Source: Stromatinia cepivora
Taxonomy: Eukaryota > Ascomycota > Leotiomycetes > Helotiales > Sclerotiniaceae
Assembly: GCA_014898415.1 (NCBI GenBank)
Contig: RCTD01000002.1
Coordinates: 1,922,001-1,986,000 of the forward strand
Length of the DNA: 64,000 bases
Reading direction: 5' to 3'
Part shown: in pieces, positions 48,701 to 60,561 of the stretch
Layout of the letters: every line of letters starts with the position of its first letter
Numbering within the stretch: position 1 is the stretch's first letter
The notes under the pieces: generated by a model
Told to the model about the DNA's origin: nothing
Database searches by the model: none
Seen by the model: the letters and a program-made list of their open reading frames with translations, nothing else
Position numbers and translations under genes: made by a program

Positions 48701-51050
48701 TACTATACGTCACGCCAGAGATGATCAACAAAAGTAGTACCATCCAATCGAAATTAGATGATCTGTATGCCAAAGAGCGCCTTGCTCGCATTGTCATCGA
48801 CGAGGCTCATTGTGTCAGCCAATGGGGTCATGACTTTCGACCAGACTACAAAAGCCTTCATGAGCTTCGTGAGAGATATCCCGGTGTACCATTCATTGCC
48901 TTAACCGCCACTGCAACAGAAAGGGTAAGGAAAGATGTTATTCACAATCTTGGAATGCACAACTGTGACCAGCTAAAACAGAGTTTCAACCGGCCTAACA
49001 TCTACTATGAGGTTCGACGTAAGACGGGCAAAGGGTCAACGGCGGCAATGTTTAGTGAGATAACAACCATGCTTTCTGTCGACTACAAAAACCAGAGCGG
49101 AATCATATACTGTCTCTCTCGTGACAATTGCGAAGAGGTGGCCAAAAAGCTACGACACCAAGGGATCAAGGCTCATCATTTCCATGCAGGTATGACTGCC
49201 GAAGACAAGAAAGATATCCAACACCAGTGGCAGGTAGGTGACATTCAAGTCGTAGTGGCAACGATTGCGTTTGGTATGGGCATTGACAAACAAAACGTGC
49301 GATTTGTCATTCATTACTGCCTTCCCAAGACCTTGGAAGGTTATTACCAGGAAACTGGGCGAGCTGGTCGGGACGGCAAACCGGCGTCGTGTTTCCTCTA
49401 CTATGGATTTCAAGATACTCAGATTTACAAAAAGATGATTGATAAGGGGGATGGCAGCCCAGATGTCAAAAACGAGCAGCGTCAAATGTTGGAAGCTATG
49501 GTACGATTTTGTGACAATCGCATTGATTGCCGCCGAGTGCAACTTCTACGATACTTTGGCGAGACTTTCAAAAAAGAGGAGTGCCGTAATTGTGACACAT
49601 GCAATTCTAATGACACTTACGAGGAACGCGATTTCAGTAGTGAGGCTCGGAAAGTTATCAGTGTTGTTAGTCAAGTACAAGGGAATTTTGCTATAGGCCA
49701 CTTTTCCGCCATCTTGGAAGGCAAGGCATTAGCAAAGGTCAAATCTGAGAATCATCACGAATTTGATGAATTTGGCTCACTAAAACATATGGGAAAAGCA
49801 GAGATTGAACGACTCATTGAGAAACTCATTCAGTTTGGAGGCCTGCAATTCCGCGCCATTAAGAATAGGGGTGGATTCCATAATGACTTTGTTTTTGTAA
49901 AAGAAATCCCTCTAAAGCAACGTGCAAGCGCTAACCAATTCCCAAGTTAGGGCCCAAATATAGGCAGTATATGTCTAAAAACTTAAAACTTCCCCTGCAA
50001 ACTAGGATCTCGACATCCCCAAATGCAGCTTCGCGCAAAACCACAAAAAGCAAAACCGAAAGGCAAGCACCGCCGCCGTCCACGTTGCTTACTTCGCCAA
50101 TCGTCGAGACTCGACCTAGTAGAAAGGGCAAAGAACGATACATCGAAGACGATGTCGCCATGACTGACGATGATTTTCATCCAAGCACCTATCCTCAGCA
50201 TGACCCCCCTGCTTCCGATAGTGTTGAAAGTTCCGAGGATGATGATTTCGAGCCAAGGAGAGAGAGTAGTAGGAGCATGTGCGGCAGCAGACAAGCTAGT
50301 CGTATTGGGCCACCGATCACAGTTGATGAAGAAATGAAGAGGCTGAATCCAGTGCATCGAGATGTTGTTGATGATTTCGTTCAGCAAGCCAAGACACTGG
50401 AAGAGTCAACCAGAAATAAGAATGGTCACAGGAAACCGTATTTCACGGAGCTCGAGTTCAGACAAATGGCAATTCGCTGGACTACAAGCACAGCTTCAAT
50501 GTCACAAATTCCTGGAATCAGCAAAGAAAACATACATGCCCATGGCATGCGATTTTTAAAGTTATTAGAGGAGAGCCATTTGTCTTATAAGCAGATGATG
50601 GATCCAAACTTTAAGCCAGATAAGAACCACTTGATAGTCGACTTAGTGAGCGACGATGACGAAAGTGACATGGAAGATGAACACGGAGACCAGTCGGAAG
50701 AGCCTTCCCCGTACTTCCACCAAGTCAATCCAGACGTGCAAGCATTTAATGAGCGAATGGAGATGGCAGCACAAGTTCCGAGGACCCAACCTACAGAAGC
50801 TGATTCATCTAAAAGATCATATGAAAAAGGTTCTAATGGTTATAAATCGAAATCTCGATTTAACAATCACAGGCGGAAGAGTGGTGGCTCTACTTCGAGC
50901 AAGGCAGGGTCAAGCAGTGGTGTTACGAAGAAGCGAGCACCTATGTGTAGCAGGAAAAGCAGCACGGCATCCAAGGGATCAAGTTTAATGTCACAGTTTG
51001 GCAGAAGCGGTGGAGCTGGTGGTAGTGGCATAAATCCTATGCCGACATGA
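45726..51050 (+). CDS. RecQ-family DNA helicase (Sgs1/BLM/QDE-3 type)
   Basis: 3'-5' DNA helicase for recombination repair and genome stability; Neurospora QDE-3 also acts in quelling. Exon 1 is 45726-46170, intron 47 nt, then 46220 onward. The N-terminal 850 or so residues are disordered and Ser/Pro/acidic-rich. Helicase motifs: MPTGGGKSLCYQLP (about residue 900), VIDEAHCVSQWGHDFRP (about 1010), and ETGRAGRDGKPASC. The RQC zinc site follows (CDNRIDCRRV...ECRNCDTC, about 1250-1275) with its winged helix. The frame stops at 49950, but the next frame (to 51050) carries an HRDC domain (HRDVVDDFVQQAKTLEE to MRFLKLLEES) and a basic tail, so it is the same gene. The join is either an 83-nt intron (49946-50028) or a one-base frameshift near 49941-49944. 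Confidence 0.9.
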
Positions 51051-54000
51051 GATGAGGAGCTTGCAAGCCGTTAGTAGCGACCGGCTCTCATCTTCTTGAT
51101 GATTTCTTTTATTTCTTTCCTTTCAATCACGGCATGAGCTGCATAGGGATAGGCCGGAGTTCCGAGGGCTTGGGTTTGATTTGCTCTTTAGCATAGAAGT
51201 TAGCATTTTGGGATTTTCCGGCTGTGCTTGGCTGGTTTTACGACGTATCTTTCATGACTCACAGATTAATGATGGTGTGAGAAACATTTTTTATTCACTG
51301 CACAATGGCTATGGCTGGATAGTTTGTAGGAAGCCTAGGTGGGAAGAGGTGGGAACGGCATATCATGACATGGCATAGCTTAAAATTTATCGCATGATAG
51401 ATATTCACACCATCAAAACTCAATTTTATACTGAATCTTGCTGTAAACATCTCATTTGGGTCTAAAAATTTGTGAAATTGCTTTGCATCTCATCCTTCTA
51501 TATTCATGCCTATAAATCCTCGCATTCGTTGAATTCCCTTTACTGCTAACCACCTCTCCTTCTGCTCTGCTTTTGCTTCCCCGGAAAACACAATCTCCTC
51601 TCTGTATACGCTGCGAACGCTCGCTGTCAAATCAGCCACATCATTGAAGTATCATCTATAAATTTGTAGATATCGATCCAATAAAACTCCTTGAAAGTGC
51701 ACAATATCGAGTAGAGCCTATGCGGTCGTTCTTAGGACATTTCTATGCAGTCGATCGATTTTAAAGTCAAGACTTGAGAGTAAGAATGGACGAACAGAAG
51801 ATGGGATCTAACTATATAAATCGTTTTAATGATTCGCTTTCGCAAGCACTGATCTAATTAGTTTGTATTCATGACATGGGCAAACATGGCTAGAAAATCA
51901 TGTTATCTAAACTGAAAATTGGTTTTGAAGGGGAATATACGGAGTATCTCTCACTTTAGAGTACATACCACATACTGCATCGTAGATCTCTCATTCTCCG
52001 GTACCAAAAACCTTACAGAGTGAGATACATCAGTGATACGTCTCCATACAGAGATAATGTAATTTGCAGTAGCAGTACGGTTGTCAAGGGATTGGGATAA
52101 CCGAAAGCTTATATCTCGTATAGACGGAGTGACCAGGAATTGTCCGTTTCGTATTATGTGGGACTTCGAGAGGTTATGGGGATTAAGGAGTTGGTTGGAG
52201 TATGGATGAGACACGAAGGATTCTTTGGGTACAATTACACGTTTTTAATGAGAGTCAAGGTGTTTTTGGTTTTTGCGTGGAATGTATTTATCGTGTATTA
52301 CTCGTAGTCGATATGTAAAATGGACAATGTCAGATTCATGAATAGGTTCATTATAAGAGCAGTGTACTCCCTTGCATAGTCTCTTAATATCATCACGAAG
52401 CGTGGGGTATAAATATATCTCTAAATGTTGCTTGCATCTGTAAAACACAGCAGATGTTGGAGATTATACTATGCAATTAAAGACACTGGGGCGATGTTGG
52501 ACGACAACTCAATGAATGTTCTATATTCGATGTAGACAATGAGGGCTCGTTGTCTGAGGTTACAGCGAATTGTTAAAAACCTGAATACAAGTGTTGTAAA
52601 AGGGCTATAACTTAATGCTGCGGAATACAGTTGGGCAATAAGAGCTGAATATTAAGATAACATTGAGTAAAGACAGTGGTTAGATTCGTCAATACTGTAA
52701 GTCAGCTAGAAAATCAAAGACAGTCTCTCATCCTACATACTCCTCCTCAGCAAGCAGACCCCTTCCTAATTGCAACAAATCCTCGCTCCACAACGTGCCT
52801 TTCATACCCTCAATCAAACACAGTTCTATAGACGAAGCAACCACTTCCGACACATGGAATATAGGCACATAAAAACATACTACACGAAGCTTTTACCATG
52901 CATTAATTGCCTCTTCGCGATTGGGCCTATCAATAGCACCGGGGTCTGTAACCGTCATTTGCACAGCTGGATCATGCTGTCGGGCGAACTGGAGGATGGG
53001 TTTTTTGGGCGTCCCTGGGGTTTGGTATGTTTAGTTTAATTGGTGACAGTGAGAAGAGAAAGGAAAGAGAGGAAGGATGTACAGACATAAGTCGGTAATC
53101 TGAGAGAAAACGAAGGACTTTGCTTTGATATCGCTCAATGGTAAGGCCTCAGCCATCTTTTCAACCCGTTGATGGTGTAATCATAGCAGATTTCGTAGCA
53201 CCTGCAAAATCCATTTTTTGGGGGGGGGGGGGGGGGGTTTGGTGATGCACTGCTAATGTCCTGGCTAAAATGAAATGCTACATAAGCTTCCTCATTTCCC
53301 TGAATGCTAGAGACGTTCGAGACGGATTACGAAATGAAGTCACACGGAATACATGCATCCGCTGCCTTGGTAACCTCTTTTACGGATTCCGGGTATGAAC
53401 TTTTCCAATCTTCTAGTATGATTAATTGGAGTTTGGATGTAATGGCAATGAATCCACTGTTGTTGCTTTTCCCGCATTTCCTGTCAGTTAACGGACTGAG
53501 TTGTAAGAGTTAAGTCATTGCTCAAGCCAAATCATGATCTTAAATACAATGCAGTACTACTCCTGTACCACATATCTTCTTTTCCATTTCTTACCAACAC
53601 GATGTAATGAAAATCTCGAAAAGTCTTTTAGGGCTTTATCTATGGCAATACCTCAAAAGCAGTCTCTGCTGGATGATATACGACTTGATTGTTTAGTTGC
53701 CAAGGCCCAAAGGGATAGAGCGGCCTTGAACTTTGATACCCTCGAATTGTGAAACAATTCATAATCAGCAACACTACCAGTCTGTTATGACGAAATGAAA
53801 ACGTATGAATCTCTAAAATCCACATCCTACCATTGCAGTATTATAAGACGAGAGCCACCAAACCATCAAACGCCTGAGAAACAATCATCACTAGTATTGA
53901 GAGTCTTCCAATCTGTGATGAATATCTTTGGGGATGTGTTACGATGTTGTAATATAGAAATTGTTTTCGTTGAAACCTTGTCAATGCCGACCACTAACCT

Positions 54001-57000
54001 CATAAACTTCCAGTTCCTGCAGGAGAGTCAAAAAAAAATGCCAGTATTCCAGTCATACCTGTGTCGCAAAGCGCCCAAAACTCTTGTTTTTAATGCTTAT
54101 GCCACTGATGTGGAAGGCTTGACGGCCTCAATAGAGAAATCGCAGCTAGTATGGGAGGATGAATGACGAACTTCTTCTTCTCCCTATGAACATCCATGAA
54201 ACCGTGCCCATTGGCGATGCGATGGAGTGAGCACTTTATAATACAACTCCACAAGCAAGAAAGTTTTGCTGGTCAAGAATGCGAAGCTTATTGAACCATG
54301 GCTTCATGGCTCCTTCATAACTTTGGAACTCTTTCATCAGAAGATGATTACAATTCAACCCTTGTACAACAAAACATCTTTATAAGATCTCCTTTTTAAA
54401 GATACCCCCTTTATAAGGATAATTCCCTCGATCTCCTTTTTGTTTTGATATAGAAAAGGGTTATAACCTTAAATCCCCTTTATAAGAACATCTTTAGGGT
54501 TCTGGTCGCAAAACCCATTTCTATCCTTCTTCGACCAATCAAATAATCAGCATGTAAAGTGAAATAATCGCATTTGCTGTCATTTTGGCCTACCTAGAAA
54601 ATATCTATGAAATAATTACGAATTTTATGCCTGGTCGAGAATGGCCGGAGTTCATGTGATCAGATTTGGATCAGAATACTACCACATCGGGGATAACCGG
54701 AAATTTGACTGCAGGGGTACCTCCAAATATCCATTATTTTTGACGCTTTTTTGTATGTCCTTTATTAAAGAGTTTTTGCTATATCCAGGAGCTGTAAGTA
54801 GATGCGTTGTCAAAAAGCGCGGATAGCAATCAAGATGCCAGGACAAGCACTAATAGCCTTAAGAGCCTTCAGAGCCATAAGCCTCATAAGGATATCTAGG
54901 GTTATGCTCGCTTGTTTCGCGCCGCCCCTTCATTATGGACGGAAGCTCAGGAAATAAAGAAACCATTCGTGAGTGACATTTTTTGCCCCTGATATAAACT
55001 TTCTCTTATTACTCGTATTTCGAATGAATGATAAAATCCCGTTGCCAAGAAGAAGAATGAGACTTTTGATCGGCAGATAGCGGTTAAGCTTATTTTCATT
55101 AACAGGGACTCCAGTGCTCGAGATCAGTATAAACACAAAGAAGGAGGTGTTCACGGTCTTTTTCAGACAGCACTTGGGCTGACAAAGAGCTCAGGCCAAA
55201 TTTCGTTACCGGAGTGAAACCTTTTCGCGCACTGTCGGAGTCTTGAAGCCTGTACTGAATAGGGGTCCACCCTTATCACTTTTCACCGAGTGATGTCGTG
55301 TTGTTTAGGAAATTTGTGAAGCGCCCGAGACATGCCGAGGACCAATTGCCACTTATAGCGAGGGTGTATAATCATCCCCGCAAGATGAAAATGAGGTAGG
55401 AAGAATGCAGTGAAAGGATTACTTTTTTTTTTAATGTTCGCTGGGAATCTAACGAATCTAACGATGGAAAGAAAAGGAATGTGATGGTTGACATGGCAGA
55501 ACCAAATTGTAAAGGTCAACGGGATGATAGCTACTGCCATCGACAACTCAGTATTGCTCTCGTTGTTAGATGATGATGATGGCTGTAGATGAACAGCGAT
55601 GAATGGGAATGGGAATAGGAGGAGGAGGAGGAAATCTAGAGAATAAGCAAAATTTTGAGGGTTAGTACAATTTGTATGATTATCACCAGCAACTTACTCT
55701 GTACATCTCATAATATAAAGGCCTTTAAGAAATAGAGTCGTTAACATAATGAAAAGGGTAACACCGTGATATATATGAAATTCGATGTAAAAATATAGTG
55801 TTGGCTTTAGAATAGTTGATAAATAGCTGTTATTGAAAAATGTTTTCTTTTTTTCATACTGATCATTAGCACCGATGATTATTCGTGTCGCAAAGGTCCA
55901 TTCTTTCGGCGAGGACAGAGACATTGAACCAATTTTCGGTTTACCTCGGAAAAAGAAGTGGCACAGCGAAACTAAATTCTTGGATTCCCAAAAATTCTTT
56001 TATTTTTTTCCCTTTTAACTCCTTTTTCAGTATCTTATGATGTACTCAGCCGCCGCTAAGACTCCAAATACCAATAGACATTAGTACGAACCAAGCAAAG
56101 ATGGACACGCCGTACCAATCAAATCAATTTCGTTACTGAAATCCTTCTCGACAGATGCTTTTACTACTTTAGATCTCACTCTATGAAGTACCTAGGGTCC
56201 AAATCAAAATCTACAGCTGAACCAGTCGTGGCATTTTGCTGGGAACTAAAAATTCCGACCTTCTGTTTCATTAACACGGCCATCAAAACGATTAACGAAC
56301 GGTGAATGGTTGGATTGAACAAGAATCCAACAAGCCAAGTCAAACACAAATCATCTAATCTTCCCACAGGATCAAGCCATATATTAATTTGTATGCTTTG
56401 GAAATGGGATAGAATTATGCACAGGAGTAACTGTTACTTCAACTTCGGTAACACAAGAAACATTCAATATAATATGGATACCGTATGGAAACAACATCGT
56501 AAATTTTACAAGAAGACCACTTTTCTGAGTAATAAAACTATCGGTTCCACTAAAACACGAGGGGAACAACGTACGTGCCCCATCTTTGATACGATAGATC
56601 AGCTATTCCAAACGTTTTATTTGACGGTTTCGATATTCCGTACCTGCATCATAATCAACAAGAATCATCACAAAACCCGCAATTAATTATTCCACTCTAT
56701 TGATTCAGTCTAGCATCTTCTTACCATGCATTTTAAAATGGGTTTTCATCTCTTCCAGGATCCAGGAGGACGTATACGACAACGTGGAATGGCATGGCAT
56801 TAGCCTCTCACGCCTCCCTGCCCCCTTCATGATAATGGCTAAAAACTTCGCTTAACCAATAAAATCACAAGGTAGCTTCTGATACAAGGTTTGTTTGACC
56901 ATGCCCCGCCCCTCGACGCTGACAGAGACAAGGCTGTGTTCGGAATTCGAGTTTGACACCATTGACCTTGACCAGCCCACAGTTGTGCAGGTGGAGGAGT

Positions 57001-57337
57001 AAAGTGCGAAGGAAATTATTGAAATAGTCAAATCCCGTCTCCACATAAAATTTGTTCTACTTATTTATCTCCCATCCCCCTCATACATTTTCTGGAAACT
57101 CTCCACGTCTTGGCATTGATTTTCTAATTCATCATCTACCTTCCTGAAAAGTGGTTCTTTACATTGAACTGTTCATCTTTCGTTTGAACGTTCCATTTTT
57201 TACATCTCAACTCACACTCGTTCAAATTCGCTACACTCGCTTTGCGCCTTACGTTGTTTCGTACCTGAAGTCTTGTACTTGTACTTCGTACTCTGATCAG
57301 CTTATCTCCTCAAATCATATATATCAAACATTGCAAG
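51051..57337. other. Long gene-poor stretch
   Basis: About 6.3 kb in which I can support no gene. Open frames are short (under 130 codons), without recognisable domains or consistent splicing. There is an 18-G homopolymer at 53220-53237 and a degenerate CCTTTATAAGGA-like repeat patch at 54380-54500. A minus-strand 63-codon frame at 56176-56367 has a hydrophobic segment but no plausible gene around it. Confidence 0.45.
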
Positions 57338-58553
57338 ATGCGTCCATCAACACTATCAGCATCTGCTGTTCTCCTCCTCTCAGGACTTGCCAGCGCACAA
57401 ACATTTACTGATTGTGATCCAACAAAAAAAAGTAAGTTGGATGAAGCGTTATTGATAAAATAAGACTAACCACCACACAGCTACCTGTCCTTCAAACCCG
57501 GCCATAGGAGGACTTCAAGTGACCGACTTTACAGCCGGAAAGAGTGGCAACTGGGAGGATGAAGCCGGAACAACAATGTCATACGATGGTTCCCTTGGCG
57601 CCAAATTCGTCATTAGCAAGAACACCGATGCACCCACCATCAAGAACGTCGGATACCTAATGTTTGGTAGAATCGAAACGTGGGTTCGGGCATCGGCTGG
57701 AACTGGTATTGTCAGTAGTTTCATTCTCGAATCCGATGATCTTGATGAAATTGATTGGGAATGGCTCGGTTACAACAACACCTCCGCCGAAAACAACTTC
57801 TTCGGAAAGGGAAACACCACCACCTACAACCGTGCCCAATACCCACCAGTCTCTACACCCATTGACACCTTCCACAACTACACCATTGACTGGACAGCCG
57901 AAGCTATCGTCTGGTACATCGATGGAGCAGCCGTCCGAACCCTCGCCTACAACGACCCACTGACCATTGGCGGAAAGAACTATCCTCAAACCCCCATGTT
58001 AGTCAAGATGGGAAGCTGGATCGGATGTTTAGATAAAGCAGCTGTAACCAACCCCGCCACAGCAGGTACGTGTTCGTGGGCTGGAGGAGCCGCCGATCTC
58101 ACCCAGGGCCCATTCACTATGTATGTCAAGAACGTCACCATTCAAGATTACGGATGCGCCACCGAATATACCTATGGCGATTTGAGCGGCTCCTACCAAT
58201 CCATCAAGGCCACTGGTGGCTGCAGCAAAGATGGGAAATCCACTTTATCCTCTTCCGGAAGCTCATCATCCACTTCCTCAAGCTCATCTAGCAAATCCAC
58301 CAGCGGAAGCTCAACTGGAAGTGCAACTGGAACCGCAACTGGAATCCAAACCGCAACAGCTTCCGCAGGTGTCAAGGCCACTGCGACTCCATCAGCATCA
58401 GGCTCCGGCTCCGGCTCATCTAGCGGTTCATCCACCTTGAACCAAGTCAGCACCTCGGACGCAAACTCCATTAAGAAACCCAAACACGAATACGGCATGC
58501 TTGATCTTGGAGTCATGGCATTGGGTCTTGGACTTGGTTATCTCGTCATGTAA
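57338..58553 (+). CDS. Crh-family GPI-anchored cell-wall transglycosylase (GH16)
   Basis: Cross-links chitin to beta-glucan in the cell wall. Two exons (57338-57431, 57481-58553; intron 49 nt) give 388 residues. Residues 1-20 form a signal peptide ([14 protein letters not shown]). A Cys-containing start (DCDPTKKTTCP) leads into the GH16 domain with the catalytic ExDxE motif as DEIDWEW at about 119-125 and the Crh-typical [30 protein letters not shown] and GSWIGCLD. After about residue 265 comes a Ser/Thr/Gly-rich linker expected to be O-glycosylated, and the protein ends in a hydrophobic segment ([15 protein letters not shown]), consistent with a GPI signal. Several N-glycosylation sites (NTS, NTT, NYT, NVT) are present. 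Confidence 0.95.
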
Positions 58554-60561
58554 AGTAACACAAGATAATCATGTCTCTGGTTGAATTTTAGCGTTCTTTT
58601 CCGTTTCTGTGCGTGCGTGTGTACTGGACGAATGAGAAACATGTATGAGTCTCCGGCTGCTATATTAGGATATGGATCGATTTTGGGCGGTTTTTCTCAT
58701 TTTCTAAACATAGATTACGATGGGGAATGTATTGCTTGTAATGATATACCCGAAGTATGAAAGGGTGGATGGATTGAAGAATATTTTTTTTTTACCTGGG
58801 GGTGTTTTTTTAACTTTCGAGAAGTTGATAGATGGGAAGAAGTATAGCGTTTGCGTTGCATTAACAGGATAGGAGTTATTGAGTGACATACTATTCATAT
58901 TTATTATATAGCGGTTTAATGATTGATAGAGAAGAAAATCAAAAAGATTTACAAACATGTATATGCCTGATGAATCTTTCCACATTCAACTCACTTCATT
59001 CATGTGTCTTAAGAACATCCATCACTCGATCAGCTCATTGAATCCCACCTCATCAAATCTATCACGATCCTTCCAAATTCCAAATTTCCAAATTTCAAAC
59101 ATCACCTCATCCCATCTCATTTCAATCTTCCCAACCACAAACTCCTTCCTTCCAACCCAAGTATTCACACAACCCGCATCCCTCCATGCCAACTCAAATG
59201 CTCAAAATTATATAGATCCCCAACTTCCCCTCTCCCTTCTCCCTAGTATTTATTCTTATGTAATACCCAAATCATCAACATACCCCCCCCCCCCCCCCCC
59301 CAATACACACACACCCAAGACACATCACTCCCCGCGCCCCAATCCGAGTCCAACCGAGCTAGCCAGAAAGTGACAGGCGATCTCATCTCATTTCCACATC
59401 CCTTCTCCACACTATCAAATGATAAACATCAATTTTTCTATCAACTTCGTACTGTAGGTTACCCTTTTCACATGCACAGCAGTAAGCCTAATACTGGAGA
59501 ACATACATATGCCACGCGTTTCCCTACTACCAATCTCGAATATCTAATCATTAGCCTTCTCCTTCTCCTTCGCCATTTCCATTTCTTCAAGTCACTCGTA
59601 TCTACAAAATTAATCGCCAAAGAGATCAAGAAAGACAATGGACTTAGAATGGGGTACATATCACAAACAATACCCAGCATTGACATAAAATATGGTGTCA
59701 TTATCTACGTAATCTCCCTTTCATGCATGTTGGATATACCATCTTGCGATATACCTAGTACTTTACGAGCCCAGCCATTATTTCTCCCATCGTAAAGTCA
59801 CCAGGCCATCTCCCATTCAACCCTTTACTCCCCTTACATCCCACCTATCCCAAGTCCTACCCCAGACTTTCCATTTATCCGCCCATCCTTCCATCCACCA
59901 ATAATACATATCCATCCATTCAATCCAAATCCATCATAAGTTCTTTTCTTTTCCCTCCCCTCCACCCTTCCATCCTTCCTTCATACCCTCATATCATATG
60001 AATTACCCTTCCAACTCCCAGGCCCCACTACTCGTAAAGCCCAAATCCACGCGCGCTCAAGTCGATTTGATCCATAAAATATCTTGAAGATACTTGAGAA
60101 AAAATGCAAAAGTAAAAAAGTGGCATTGAAAACCAGATCAAGAATGCATCCAATGCACAATGTAATATAGAAAAAAAAGTTTGGGTATAACCTCCTCTCC
60201 TTCCTCTGATATGCTAAGCGAGTTAATTCATTGCCTATAATGCTGCGAATTGAAAATGGTATGTAGAAGATGATACTGTTCATACTCTTAGGGCTACTCG
60301 TGTGAATGCAAGGTAATATACAAAAGGTCAAAGGGTATTGAAAATCTGCTTGCTAATGCTGTACCTGAAAAAGTTCAAGGAAAAGTAGATGAGGGCGTTA
60401 TTATGATTACAGTCGTGTTGTGTTTGTGTATTCGTCTTGATGATGATTATAAGTACGTCTAGGGCACCAGTCCGAAGTCGTGTATATTTCGTTGATCAAT
60501 CGTCAATATTCATCTAATCAAAGAATGATTCTTCATCATCGACTAGACCTATAATTTCTCG
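58554..60561. other. Intergenic, convergent 3' flanks
   Basis: The 3' regions of the Crh gene (+) and the RhoGAP gene (-). No gene supported. It contains a 19-C homopolymer at 59283-59301 followed by a short CA run. Confidence 0.5.

Noticed and set aside
56060..56367. Minus-strand frame with a hydrophobic segment followed by a WFVLMSIGIWSLSGG-like stretch
   Set aside because: The two parts cannot be joined: an in-frame TGA precedes the second part and no acceptor lies between.
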